A stretch of 64,000 bases of DNA from Bog-756 sp963845485. Its GTDB lineage: Bacteria; Actinomycetota; Acidimicrobiia; Acidimicrobiales; RAAP-2. Each line of letters opens with the position of its first letter. The stretch's first letter is position 1. The notes below the pieces were generated by a model. It ran no database searches. It had not been told where the DNA came from and worked only from the letters and a program-made list of their open reading frames with translations. The DNA is taken from the NCBI GenBank assembly GCA_963845485.1, contig CAWJSI010000017.1, forward strand, positions 248,001 through 312,000, in the 5' to 3' direction. The position numbers and the translations under genes are program-made. Shown here one piece after another: positions 19,386 to 28,536 of this stretch.

Positions 19386-20900
19386 TCAGAGACTCGCCCC
19401 CGCCACCGTGCCGGTGGGCACAGCCTCGACCCTGGCCGCGGGATCGTCGGCCATTCCGAGCGGCTCCGGACTGGACCCGAATGCGGTGACCACCGTGGCC
19501 ATCAGCGCCACCGCGGCGAGCACTAGGAAGGTCACCGAGACAGCGGACCGGACGGCAGGGGCTGACCCGCCGTCACCGCCCAGAGCACTGAACACGGCGG
19601 TCGTGACAGCGAGGCCGATCGCCGTTCCGAGCCCGCGGCTCATGTTGAGCAAGCCCGAGGCCAGACCGGACTCCCGGGCCGGGACGGCGGCCATGATCCC
19701 GGCGTTGTTCGGTGAGTTGAACAACCCGAGCCCGGCACCCACCAGCGCCAACAGGACGAGGAATCCGGGAGTCGAAGGTCGGAGGGTGGCCAGCAGCACC
19801 AGGCTCACGGTGGCCACTCCGAGCCCTGTTGTCGCCGGCCGGCGCACGCCCAAGGTATCGGCCATGCGTCCCGAGAACGGAGCCACGATACCCAGGGCCA
19901 CCGGCATCACCATCAATTCGAGACCGGTCCTCACCGTGCCGAATCCGCTGGCCCGCTCCAGTAAGAAAGGCACCACCACCAGTACCCCGAAGAGGACTAC
20001 GAAGGCCAACAAGCTGCTCGACACCCCGGCGGTGAACCGCACCCGACGGAACAATGAGAGGTCGACCATCGGGTTCACCTGGCGTCGCTCCCAAGCCACA
20101 AAGCCCACGCCCAACACGAGGGCACCGGTCACCGACGCCACGATGAGCGGTGAGGTCCAGCCCCAGCGGTCGCCCTCGGACATGGCAAACACGAGTGAGG
20201 CGACGGCCGGGAAGAACAGCGCGAACCCAGGCCAGTCGAACTCCACCCGTTCACGAAGGTGGGTGCTCCGGGGAATGAAGAGTAGTGCGGCCACCATGCC
20301 GATCAAGCCGACCGGGACGTTAACGAGGAAGAGGAGGCGCCACCCGCCGACGGCCAGCAAGAGCCCCCCCACCGACGGCCCCAGGGCCAGACCGAGGGCC
20401 TGGGCCGCACCCTGGATCCCGAGGGCCCGACCGAGCCGCCGCCGGGGCACGGCCAGGGCGATGATGGCCACGCTGTTGGCCTGGAGCATGGCGGCCCCGA
20501 CGGCCTGGACGGCGCGAAATCCGTCCAGGGCCCACAAGCTCGGGGCCGCGGCACACAACACGGAGCCGACGATGAAGATGACGAAGCCGTAGAGGTAGAG
20601 GAGCTTGCGCCCCACCATGTCGGCGAGCCTCCCGACCGCAGCCACCGTGGCCACCAGCACCAGCAGGTAGCTCAGTCCCACCCAGCTGACCGAGGCCACC
20701 CCGGCGTGGAAGGACCGCTCGAGGGCGGGAAACGCCAGCGTGACGATGCTGGCGTCCAGCTGGCCCATGAAAGCCCCCACGCAGACGGCGGCGAGCGCCA
20801 GCACATAGCCCCGGGGAAGCCTCCGCACCGCTTCGGGGCGACGGGGCTCGACGGTCAGCTGCCGCCACCCCGTGACCCGATCGTCGACCACCGCGCTCAT
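19386..20900 (-). CDS. MFS transporter, DHA2 family (EmrB/QacA type, 14 TM)
   Basis: 504 aa with about 14 hydrophobic spans. Motif A is VGRLADMVGRKLLYLYGF, and the first span carries the family motif FMGQLDASIVTLAFPAL. These are proton-driven multidrug or small-molecule exporters. It is divergent from a LysR-type gene, with a 73-bp gap that contains a palindrome, so regulation by that LysR protein is likely. Confidence 0.92.
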   Translation of the reverse strand: MSAVVDDRVTGWRQLTVEPRRPEAVRRLPRGYVLALAAVCVGAFMGQLDASIVTLAFPALERSFHAGVASVSWVGLSYLLVLVATVAAVGRLADMVGRKLLYLYGFVIFIVGSVLCAAAPSLWALDGFRAVQAVGAAMLQANSVAIIALAVPRRRLGRALGIQGAAQALGLALGPSVGGLLLAVGGWRLLFLVNVPVGLIGMVAALLFIPRSTHLRERVEFDWPGFALFFPAVASLVFAMSEGDRWGWTSPLIVASVTGALVLGVGFVAWERRQVNPMVDLSLFRRVRFTAGVSSSLLAFVVLFGVLVVVPFLLERASGFGTVRTGLELMVMPVALGIVAPFSGRMADTLGVRRPATTGLGVATVSLVLLATLRPSTPGFLVLLALVGAGLGLFNSPNNAGIMAAVPARESGLASGLLNMSRGLGTAIGLAVTTAVFSALGGDGGSAPAVRSAVSVTFLVLAAVALMATVVTAFGSSPEPLGMADDPAARVEAVPTGTVAGASL

Positions 20901-20941
20901 CGACGCCCAGTGTCACGGGCCCTCATCTAGAAGTCCAATAG

Positions 20942-20961
20942 TCGAAAACTCATTCTTTCGA
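20942..20961. promoter_or_regulatory. Palindrome TCGAAA-N8-TTTCGA, candidate LysR operator
   Basis: A perfect 6-bp inverted repeat with an 8-bp spacer lies in the AT-richer gap between the divergent MFS and lysR-type genes. Position, symmetry and local A+T content fit a regulator-binding site; the binding protein is inferred. Confidence 0.5.
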
Positions 20962-20973
20962 TAAGATTTGTTA

Positions 20974-21978
20974 ATGGATCTCCGCAGACTCACCTACTTC
21001 CTGGCCGTGGTCGACCACGGCGGGTTCACCGCGGCCGCCGACGAGGTCGACGTCAGCCAACCGGCTCTGTCGCTGGCCGTGAAGGAGTTGGAGCGTGAAC
21101 TGGGCGTGGCCTTGTTCGACCGGGTGGGCCGCCGCGTGCGCCTGACTGCAGCGGGCGAGGCCCTGGTGGGACCAGCCCGTCAGGCTCTGCGGGACGTCGA
21201 GACGGGGCGGGCGGCGGTGGCCGCGGTGGCCGGGGTCAGGTCCGGGTCGTTGGCCTTGGCCAGCCTGCCCACACTGGTCGCAGACCCGCTGGCCGAGCTG
21301 GTGGGTCGCTTCCGTCGCCGGTACCCGGGGGTGGTGGTGGACCTGGCCGCCCCCGAGGACACCTCGGACCTGGTGGCCATGGTGCGAGACGGGCGGTGCG
21401 AGGCGGGTATCACCGAGATTCCCGAGATCCCCGGTGACCTGGTGAGTCGGGTCATCGGAAGCCAGGCGCTCCTGCTCATCCTTCCACCCGGACTCGGCGG
21501 GTGGGGCAACCCCATCGGCGAGGGGGGTGTCGGCGTGCCCGAGATCGAGGGACCGAGGACCCAGGACGCCGTCCTTCCCGACCTGTCCCTGGCCGACCTC
21601 GTGCGCACGCCGTTCGTAGCCACTCCCGTCGGCACCTCCACCCGAAGGCTGCTCGACGAGGGATTCGCCGGTGCCGGTGCCGAACCGCGGGTGGCGGTCG
21701 TGACCGCCCAGCGCGATGCCATCCTCCCCTTGGTGCTGGCCGGGGCCGGTGCGGCCCTGGTGCCCGAGCCGATCGCCGCGGTGGCCCGGGCCCTCGGTGC
21801 CACCGTGGCCCGTCCGTCGCCTGCGGTCGAACGCACCCTCGCCCTCGTCCACCGGACCGGGACACTGGCCCCGGCTGCCGCCCGCTTCGTCGAGCTGGCC
21901 ACCGATAAGCCGGATCAGCGGGGGTACGGTGAGGAGGTCGGCGCACTGGCCCGACCTGACCAAGGGGGTCCGCTGTGA
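20974..21978 (+). CDS. LysR-family transcriptional regulator
   Basis: 334 aa. The winged helix-turn-helix is at residues 1-60 (MDLRRLTYFLAVVDHGGFTA, then SQPALSLAVKELERELG), followed by a periplasmic-binding-type effector domain from about residue 90. The ATG at 20974 is preferred over in-frame TTG 20968. It is divergent from the MFS transporter and overlaps the DsbA-like gene by 4 nt (GTGA), so it probably controls one or both. Confidence 0.93.
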   Translation: MDLRRLTYFLAVVDHGGFTAAADEVDVSQPALSLAVKELERELGVALFDRVGRRVRLTAAGEALVGPARQALRDVETGRAAVAAVAGVRSGSLALASLPTLVADPLAELVGRFRRRYPGVVVDLAAPEDTSDLVAMVRDGRCEAGITEIPEIPGDLVSRVIGSQALLLILPPGLGGWGNPIGEGGVGVPEIEGPRTQDAVLPDLSLADLVRTPFVATPVGTSTRRLLDEGFAGAGAEPRVAVVTAQRDAILPLVLAGAGAALVPEPIAAVARALGATVARPSPAVERTLALVHRTGTLAPAAARFVELATDKPDQRGYGEEVGALARPDQGGPL

Positions 21979-22667
21979 GCAGTCCGGTTGTGCAGGCTCT
22001 ACCTCGGTCCGTCGACTTCCACTTCGACATCATGTGCCCGTACGCCTACCAGACCTCCCTGTGGATGCGCGAGGTCCGCGATTGGGGGGGCGTCGAGGTG
22101 CGGTGGCGCTTCTTCTCGCTGGAGGAGGTCAATCGGGCCGAGGGCAAGAAGCATCCCTGGGAGCGGCGGTGGTCCTACGGCTGGTCGATGATGCGCATCG
22201 GCGCCTACCTCCGCCGGAAGGACCCCGAGCTCTTGGACCGCTGGTATCTGGTGGCCGGTCGGGCGCTTCACGAGGAGGGCCGTAAGCCCCACCGTCCCGA
22301 TGTCGCCGAGGCGCTCCTGTCCGAGATGGGTCTCGATCCCGGCATTGTGGAAGCCGCCATAGCCGACCCGACCACGGGTGACGAGGTCCATGCCGAGCAC
22401 GATCTCGTGGTGTCCAAGGGTGGGTTCGGCGTCCCCACCCTCGTATTCGAGGACGGCCAGGCGCTGTTCGGACCGGTACTGGTCGACCCGCCATCCGGCG
22501 AAGCTGCACTTCGCCTCTGGGAACTCGTCACCGGCTGGCTCGAGTTCCCGCGCGTCTACGAGGTTCAGCGGCCCAAACGGGCCGAGGACATCGACGCCAT
22601 CGCCACCGCATTCTCCTCCTACTTGGAGGCCCGGGACTGGTTCAGCGTCCAGAACGACACGCCCTGA
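21975..22667 (+). CDS. DsbA-family thioredoxin-fold protein
   Basis: 230 aa. A thioredoxin fold with helical insertion: FHFDIMCPYAYQTSLW at residues 14-29 holds the active-site position as C-P-Y-A, with one cysteine instead of CxxC, and the cis-Pro loop is GGFGVPTLVFEDG. This matches the FrnE/2-hydroxychromene-carboxylate-isomerase branch and mycothiol-dependent reductases rather than disulfide oxidases. No signal peptide is present, so it is cytoplasmic. It is translationally coupled to the LysR gene. A thiol-dependent detoxification role is inferred. Confidence 0.8.
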   Translation: MSSPVVQALPRSVDFHFDIMCPYAYQTSLWMREVRDWGGVEVRWRFFSLEEVNRAEGKKHPWERRWSYGWSMMRIGAYLRRKDPELLDRWYLVAGRALHEEGRKPHRPDVAEALLSEMGLDPGIVEAAIADPTTGDEVHAEHDLVVSKGGFGVPTLVFEDGQALFGPVLVDPPSGEAALRLWELVTGWLEFPRVYEVQRPKRAEDIDAIATAFSSYLEARDWFSVQNDTP

Positions 22668-22708
22668 CTCGAGGCTGGTTTGGTCCTGGTGGGTCGGGCC
22701 GCCTCCGC

Positions 22709-23965
22709 TCAGTCCGACGTCGGAGCGTCGGATCCCTCTGAGCCTTCGGTGTCCACCAACCCGGAAGACCCGCTATCGGTGTCGGTGATGGAGACGGCCA
22801 GGCCGGCGGCCCGCATACGCCACAGTCCGATGGCCGGGAACAACAACACCGACAGCATGCCCGCCGCCACCAGCGAGGCCGCGTTGTCGGGACGCATCTT
22901 CCCTTCCGACAGGGCGATGCTAGTGATCACCACGATCAGCGGGAGACCGGTGGCCGAAAGGAGCGCCATGGGAATCCGCTCGGCCGGCTTCAGGATGTTC
23001 AGGTAGAGGAGAAAGACCGGCACCCCCCGGGCCACCAGCATCAACAGGAGGAAGAGTCCGACCCTCCAGAGGGAGCTCGGGTTCTTGATGAAGACGTGGA
23101 GATCGAACTGGATACCACTGACCACGAAGAAGACGGGGATCAGAAACCCGAATCCGATGGCTTCGAGCTTCCCGCCTACGGCCTTGATCTCGCCACCCGC
23201 CGAGAACAGCCGGACCACGATCCCGGCGGCGAAGGCCCCGAGGAGAACGTCCAACCCCAGCGTCTCGGCCAAGAGGACCAGGAGCAAGATGAGCAAGAGC
23301 GCTACTCGCACCGGCAGCTGAGCACTCGACTCGAGGTGACGGCTCAGCATGTGCATGAGGCGCGGGGGCTGGGCCCGTGCCGCCAACAGCACGGTGGCCA
23401 CCGCGGTCACGATGAACGCCACCAACAACAAAGTGGTCTCCACTGGGTCCTTGTCCGTCAAGAGGAGGGCCACCGCCACGATGGGACCGAACTCGCCCAC
23501 GGTGCCGATGGCTGAGATGTACGACCCGAAGCGGGTATCCATCACGTGGGCATCCCGCAGTATCGGGACCAGCGTGCCGAGCGCCGTGGTGGTCAGGGCC
23601 AAGCCGACGACCACCGTGTTGCGGGCCAGACCGCTGGACACCAGGGCGAAGGCCGACCCCAGTCCGATCACCAACGAGATGGCCCACCCCGACGCGGCCA
23701 GCTCCAATGGACGTCCCCGGATCTTCTCGAGGTCTAGCTCGTAGCCGGCCAGGAAGATGAGGAAGGTGAGGCCGAGATCGGAGAGCCCGGTGACTATGCC
23801 GCCCAGGTGCGCAATGCCCAGCACGTAGGGACCCATGAGAATCCCGAGGCCGATCTGGATGACGATCTCGGGAACGGCGATCGGACCGGTGAGCTCGGAG
23901 AGAATGGGGGCCAGGACAGCGGCGATGGCGATGAGCACCAAGGTGCCCACCGACGTCGCGCTCAC
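22709..23965 (-). CDS. CPA2-family cation:proton antiporter (Kef-type membrane domain)
   Basis: 418 aa with about 12-13 membrane spans. Family segments are GILMGPYVLGIAHLGGIV, LTFLIFLAGYELDLEKI and VGLALTTTALGTLVPIL. No C-terminal nucleotide-binding (RCK) domain is present; the protein ends in a short acidic tail. It would exchange K+ or Na+ for protons. It is convergent with the DsbA-like gene and divergent from the deacetylase. Confidence 0.9.
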   Translation of the reverse strand: MSATSVGTLVLIAIAAVLAPILSELTGPIAVPEIVIQIGLGILMGPYVLGIAHLGGIVTGLSDLGLTFLIFLAGYELDLEKIRGRPLELAASGWAISLVIGLGSAFALVSSGLARNTVVVGLALTTTALGTLVPILRDAHVMDTRFGSYISAIGTVGEFGPIVAVALLLTDKDPVETTLLLVAFIVTAVATVLLAARAQPPRLMHMLSRHLESSAQLPVRVALLLILLLVLLAETLGLDVLLGAFAAGIVVRLFSAGGEIKAVGGKLEAIGFGFLIPVFFVVSGIQFDLHVFIKNPSSLWRVGLFLLLMLVARGVPVFLLYLNILKPAERIPMALLSATGLPLIVVITSIALSEGKMRPDNAASLVAAGMLSVLLFPAIGLWRMRAAGLAVSITDTDSGSSGLVDTEGSEGSDAPTSD

Positions 23966-24088
23966 CCTCTTCCACCCCCCCGCGGCCGTGTGGGCATCGG
24001 ATCACTCTAGGCCTCCCGTCCGGTGATCTCAGGGTCCTACGTCTGGTGCCCGGGATGCGGCCGGCTGGGGCAGACTGAGTTGGCCGCA

Positions 24089-25177
24089 ATGGACGGGCTG
24101 CCGTCGGAGAGGAGTCAGGGTGGACACGGGACGCGCCGATCATCACCTCGACGACTCATCGTGCTGGTAGTCGTCGGTCCCGAGGCCGGGGAGGAGCACC
24201 AGCACCACGGCCACCCCGAGCGGCCAGCCCGGGTGGCGACGGCCATGGAAGCTGTCCACGACCTGCATCTCGGCGACGACCTGGTGACGCTGGCCACCCG
24301 TCCGGCCGTTTCGAGTGAGCTCGAGCGGGTCCACACCGGCCCGTACCTCGACTCCCTCCGCCGACTCTGCGAACAGGGCGGCGGATCCGTCGACGCTGAC
24401 ACGTACCTCACCCGACAGTCGTGGGACATCGCCACCCGGGCGGCCGGGGCCGGCCTGGTGGCCATCGAGGAACTGAGAGACGGCCGGGGTGACCTCGCCT
24501 TCGTCATCGCGCGCCCACCCGGTCATCATGCGCTGGCCGACCGGGCCATGGGCTTCTGTCTACTCAACAACGTGGCCGTCGCCGCAGCATCCCTCGTCGC
24601 CTCCGGCGAACGGGTGCTGATCGTGGACTGGGACGTCCACCACGGGAACGGGACCGAGGCCGTGTTCTGGGACGAGCCCGATGTGCTGTACGTATCGACG
24701 CACCAGTGGCCGTGCTACCCGGGTACCGGTCGGCCCTCCGACGTCGGGGGTCCCGGCGCCCCAGGGGCGACGCTCAATGTCCCGTTGCCGCCCGGCGCCA
24801 CGGGCGACGTCATGCGCGCCGCCTTCGACCGGCTGGTCACACCGGTGGTCGAGCGCTTCGCCCCCACGTGGGTGCTGGTGTCAGCCGGCTTCGATGCCCA
24901 CCGTGCCGACCCCCTCGCCGAGCTCGCCCTCACCTCCGGCGACTTTGCCGCCCTCGCCACCGTCGTGGCCGACTATGCACCTTCACCCGGGCGCCTGGTG
25001 CTCTTCCTCGAGGGCGGGTACGACCTCGGCGCTCTGCGGTCCTCGGTCAGCGCCACTCTCGGCGCCCTGCTCGAAGTCGGGCCACCCGATGAGCGTCCGT
25101 CGACGGGAGGTCCGGGGATGGAACAGCTCGACGGCGTGGCCGCCGAGCGACACGAGGGACTCGACCGCACCCGGTGA
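24089..25177 (+). CDS. Histone deacetylase-family (AcuC/HDAC-like) amidohydrolase
   Basis: Zinc-dependent deacetylase fold. The catalytic segments are all present: HPERPARV, ARPPGHHA, VDWDVHHGNGTE, STHQWPCYPGTGR, SAGFDAHRADPL and LEGGYDL. The ATG at 24089 gives about 362 aa; the N-terminal 25 residues are poorly conserved and no start has a convincing ribosome-binding site, so the true start may lie near 24160. Bacterial members deacetylate acetyl-CoA synthetase, polyamines or other N-acetyl amides. A Usp gene and an esterase follow in the same direction. Confidence 0.88.
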   Translation: MDGLPSERSQGGHGTRRSSPRRLIVLVVVGPEAGEEHQHHGHPERPARVATAMEAVHDLHLGDDLVTLATRPAVSSELERVHTGPYLDSLRRLCEQGGGSVDADTYLTRQSWDIATRAAGAGLVAIEELRDGRGDLAFVIARPPGHHALADRAMGFCLLNNVAVAAASLVASGERVLIVDWDVHHGNGTEAVFWDEPDVLYVSTHQWPCYPGTGRPSDVGGPGAPGATLNVPLPPGATGDVMRAAFDRLVTPVVERFAPTWVLVSAGFDAHRADPLAELALTSGDFAALATVVADYAPSPGRLVLFLEGGYDLGALRSSVSATLGALLEVGPPDERPSTGGPGMEQLDGVAAERHEGLDRTR

Positions 25178-25235
25178 GTGCGGCCGTGGCCCAGCCGTGG
25201 CAAGGTGGCCGACGTGGAAGATGAGGAGGGCCATG

Positions 25236-25712
25236 ATGACTGCGACTGAGGCGAAGGGCGGCGGCGAAGGGCACCTCTCCGGTGGGCGGATACTCGTCGG
25301 GGTCGACGGCTCCGACGCATCAGCCTCCGCGCTGGCGTGGGCCGCCGATCTGGCCTCCCGGATCGACGCATCGATCGAGGCGGTGACGACCTGGCAGTGG
25401 CCAACAGGTCTTGGCCCCTCCATCGCCTTTCCGCTGGACTACGACCCGGCCGGCGACGCCCGGGACATGCTCGACTCGATCGCTACTCCAGTGTCGGAGC
25501 GGTATCCGTCGGTGATCATTACGACCTTGGTCGTCGAGGGCCACCCTGCCGAAGCCCTGGTCGAAGGATCGCGTCATGCCTCCCTGCTCGTCGTAGGCAG
25601 CCGCGGCCACGGGGCGTTTTCGGGATTGCTCCTGGGCTCGGTCAGTCAGCACTGTGCCACCCACGCCGTGTGTCCGGTGCTCATCTACCGGGATCCTCCC
25701 GACCCGGCGTGA
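25236..25712 (+). CDS. Universal stress protein (UspA family, ATP-binding type)
   Basis: 158 aa, single Usp domain. The strand-1 motif is ILVGVDGSDASASALAWA, and the ATP-binding loop VVGSRGHGAFSGLLLGSVS closely fits the G-2x-G-9x-G(S/T) rule. The ATG at 25236 is preferred because GAGGAGGG lies 5-6 nt upstream; ATGs at 25221 and 25233 are alternatives. It lies 58 nt after the deacetylase gene. Confidence 0.9.
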   Translation: MTATEAKGGGEGHLSGGRILVGVDGSDASASALAWAADLASRIDASIEAVTTWQWPTGLGPSIAFPLDYDPAGDARDMLDSIATPVSERYPSVIITTLVVEGHPAEALVEGSRHASLLVVGSRGHGAFSGLLLGSVSQHCATHAVCPVLIYRDPPDPA

Positions 25713-25742
25713 CCGGCGAAGCCCCGACGCGGTGACGGGCTG

Positions 25743-26645
25743 TTGACGAGCGAACTGCTCCATACCGTCATCGAAGGAATGCCCGGGGAGTTCGCCTCGC
25801 CAGACGACGATGCCGCGGCCACCCGGATGGCCATGGCCCCGCTCCACGGTCACCCCCTCGCCCCGGACACCGACGTCGAGATGGCCGAGCTCGGAGGAGT
25901 CCGAACAGCACGGGTCTCCCGCCCGACCAGTGACGAGTCGCGGGGTCTGGCCCTGTTCATCCATGGAGGCGGATTCGTCTCCTGTGATCTCGACGCCTAC
26001 CTCTTCTACGCCGAATACGTTGCTGAGTGGACCGGCCTACCCGTGATCGCCGTCGACTACCGGCTGGCCCCCGAGCACCGGGGTCCGGCCGCCCTGGAGG
26101 ACTGCCTCTCGGCCTACCGCTCACTTCGGTCGGGTGCGATGAACGCCCGTCTGGTCGGCATCGGTGACTCGTGCGGGGGAGGCCTGATCCTGAGCACCGT
26201 CATGGCCGCCCGCGACGAAGGCCTCCCCCTTCCGGTCGGCCTCGTCACCTTGTCCGGTTGGTTGGACCTCGACACGGCCGGTTACGGACCCGCGCCGCCT
26301 CTTGTCCGGGACGCCTTCATCACCGAGGGCTTCCTCCGGGCTCGGGCCCGCGACTACGTCGGTCCGAACGGCGACCCCCGGGCTGCGTGGGCCTCACCAG
26401 CCAGGGGTGACCTCGTCGGGCTTCCACCCCTGCTCGCCCAGGTGGGCGAGACCGATCTGTGCCGGCTCGACGCGGAGCGGTTGGTACGACGGGCGCGCTC
26501 GGTGGGGGTGGACGCCCGTCTCGACGTGATCGCCGGCGGGATCCACGGCGTCCAGGGACTGGTCAACCTCGGTGTGCCCGAAGCCGTGGCCGCCTGGGCG
26601 TCGGTGCGGCGGTTCACCCGTGGGCTCCTACCCTCCCGCCGATAG
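25743..26645 (+). CDS. Alpha/beta-hydrolase, hormone-sensitive-lipase family esterase
   Basis: 300 aa. The oxyanion motif HGGG is at 74-77, the nucleophile elbow is GDSCGG with Ser143 (a Cys replaces the usual Ala), and the late Asp and His lie in VGETDLCRLD and GGIHG. VIAVDYRLAPEH is typical of the HSL (bHSL/family IV) group. The start is a TTG at 25743 without an obvious ribosome-binding site, so the N-terminus is uncertain. It acts on short acyl esters or acetylated small molecules. Confidence 0.88.
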   Translation: MTSELLHTVIEGMPGEFASPDDDAAATRMAMAPLHGHPLAPDTDVEMAELGGVRTARVSRPTSDESRGLALFIHGGGFVSCDLDAYLFYAEYVAEWTGLPVIAVDYRLAPEHRGPAALEDCLSAYRSLRSGAMNARLVGIGDSCGGGLILSTVMAARDEGLPLPVGLVTLSGWLDLDTAGYGPAPPLVRDAFITEGFLRARARDYVGPNGDPRAAWASPARGDLVGLPPLLAQVGETDLCRLDAERLVRRARSVGVDARLDVIAGGIHGVQGLVNLGVPEAVAAWASVRRFTRGLLPSRR

Positions 26646-26661
26646 CCCGACCAGGTCCGCC

Positions 26662-28536
26662 CTACCAGGTGTCGATGCAGCTCCGCTTCTTCCCGGTGCG
26701 GGGTGCCGGTTGTGGCACCGAACGGAGGGCTTCGACGACGCGCCGCCTGGAATCGGCCGGATCGATGACGTCGTCGATCTCGTAGGCCGAGGCCACGTTG
26801 ATGGCCTTACCGTGCTGGTAGGCACGGTCGACCATGGTGGCGAAGAGGGCCTCACGTTCAGCGGGGTCGGTGACGGCCTCGAGCTCCCGGCGGAATCCCA
26901 ACCGGACCGCACCCTCGAGCCCCATACCCCCGAGCTCACCGCTGGGCCAGGCCACGGTGAAGATCGGCGAGCGGAAGCTTCCGCCGGCCATGGCCTGCGC
27001 ACCGAGTCCGTAGCCCTTCCGCACCACGATGGTGAAGAACGGGACGGTGAGGCTGGCCCCGGTGACGAACAGGCGGCTGAAGTGACGGACCTGGGCGCTC
27101 CGCTCGGCGTCCGGACCCACCATGAAGCCGGGGGTGTCGCAGAGGAAGAGGATGGGGATGTCGTAGGCGTCACAGAGTTGGAGGAAGCGGGCCGCCTTGT
27201 CGGCTCCGTCGCTGTCGATGGCCCCGCCGAGGTGGGCGGGGTTGTTGGCCACGATCCCGATGGGACGGCCCTCGATGCGCGCCAGGGCCGTGACGATGCC
27301 CTCACCGAATCCCCGGCGGAGCTCCAGCAGCGAATCCGTGTCGACCAGAGTACTGATGAGCTGCCTGATGTCGTAGACCCGCACCCGCTCGACGGGAACC
27401 GCCGCCCGCAACAGACGCTGGTCGGCGCAGGACCAATCGGTGGTGGTGCCCTGGAAGTAGGACAGGTACTGGCGGGCCAGACGGACGGCGTCGGCTTCGT
27501 CCTCGGCCACCACGTCGACCACACCGTTTTCCACCTGGACATCGAGTGGGCCGATGTCCTCGGGACGCACCGTGCCCAGTCCCCCGCCTTCGATCATGGC
27601 CGGTCCCCCCATGCCGATAGAGGTACCCGGGGTGGCGATGATCACGTCACAACAACCGAGCAGCGCCGCATTGCCGGCGAAGCAGAACCCCGAGACCACG
27701 CCGACCAGCGGGACCAGACCGCTCAGAGCACCGAACTCGGCGAACGCCATGGTGTCGAGCCCGGTGACCACGGCATAGTCGGTGTCCCCGGGACGGCCCC
27801 CACCCCCCTCGGCGAAGAGGACCATAGGTAGCCGGATCCTCCGGACCAATTCGAAGAGCCGGTCCTTCTTGCGATGGTTCTGGGCCCCCTGGGTACCGGC
27901 CATCACCGTGTAGTCATAGGAGACCACCGCACAGCGGGACCGCTCGTCGTCGACGTGGTCGCCGTTGACCCGCCCCACCCCGGCAACCAGACCGTCGGCC
28001 GGGGTCCGCTCGATGAGCTCCTCGAGGGGTCGTCGGCCACGTTGGGCGGCGATGGCCAACGACCCGTACTCGGTGAAGCTGCCGGGATCGCACAGGTCGT
28101 CGATGTTCTCCCGTGCGGTCCGGCGACCCTGCCGGTGTCGGCGCTCGACCACCTCGGGCCGCCCGGCATCACGGGCACCGCGCTGGCGGACCAGCAGCTC
28201 TTCGAGGTCCTCTCGGACCTCGTCGAGCCCGGCCACACCCGAAGTGGGCTCAGTGGTGAGTTCGGCCCCCGTCGCCTCGACCAACGCCAGTGGGTCACCG
28301 ACCGCTACCACCGCTCCGGCCGTTACCTCCATCGCCAACACGACCCCGGTGACCGGGGACCGCACGACATGCTCCATCTTCATGGACTCGAGGATCACGA
28401 GCGACGCCCCTTCGGCCACCGTGGTGCCTGCTTCGGCCGCGACCAGTACCACCGTTCCCTGCACCGGGGCGCTCACCGCGACCTCGGTCCCCGGTTCCGG
28501 TGCCGTCGCCCCCTCCCCCGTGGCGCGTGTGCTCAC
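26662..28536 (-). CDS. Biotin carboxyl-carrier / carboxyltransferase fusion (acyl-CoA carboxylase beta type)
   Basis: 624 aa. An N-terminal biotinyl domain (about residues 18-92) carries the target motif ESMKMEH with Lys53. A linker follows, then a full carboxyltransferase from about residue 105 (GRRTARENIDDLCDPGSF, FAEGGGGRPGDTD, FLCDTPGFMVG, SGELGGMGLEGAV). No biotin-carboxylase domain is present and no separate one is encoded nearby. The order BCCP then CT in one chain is uncommon; it resembles the C-terminal part of single-chain long-chain acyl-CoA carboxylases. The GTG start overlaps the upstream reductase stop by 4 nt. It transfers CO2 from biotin to an acyl-CoA; a partner biotin carboxylase must be elsewhere. 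Confidence 0.88.
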   Translation of the reverse strand: MSTRATGEGATAPEPGTEVAVSAPVQGTVVLVAAEAGTTVAEGASLVILESMKMEHVVRSPVTGVVLAMEVTAGAVVAVGDPLALVEATGAELTTEPTSGVAGLDEVREDLEELLVRQRGARDAGRPEVVERRHRQGRRTARENIDDLCDPGSFTEYGSLAIAAQRGRRPLEELIERTPADGLVAGVGRVNGDHVDDERSRCAVVSYDYTVMAGTQGAQNHRKKDRLFELVRRIRLPMVLFAEGGGGRPGDTDYAVVTGLDTMAFAEFGALSGLVPLVGVVSGFCFAGNAALLGCCDVIIATPGTSIGMGGPAMIEGGGLGTVRPEDIGPLDVQVENGVVDVVAEDEADAVRLARQYLSYFQGTTTDWSCADQRLLRAAVPVERVRVYDIRQLISTLVDTDSLLELRRGFGEGIVTALARIEGRPIGIVANNPAHLGGAIDSDGADKAARFLQLCDAYDIPILFLCDTPGFMVGPDAERSAQVRHFSRLFVTGASLTVPFFTIVVRKGYGLGAQAMAGGSFRSPIFTVAWPSGELGGMGLEGAVRLGFRRELEAVTDPAEREALFATMVDRAYQHGKAINVASAYEIDDVIDPADSRRRVVEALRSVPQPAPRTGKKRSCIDTW

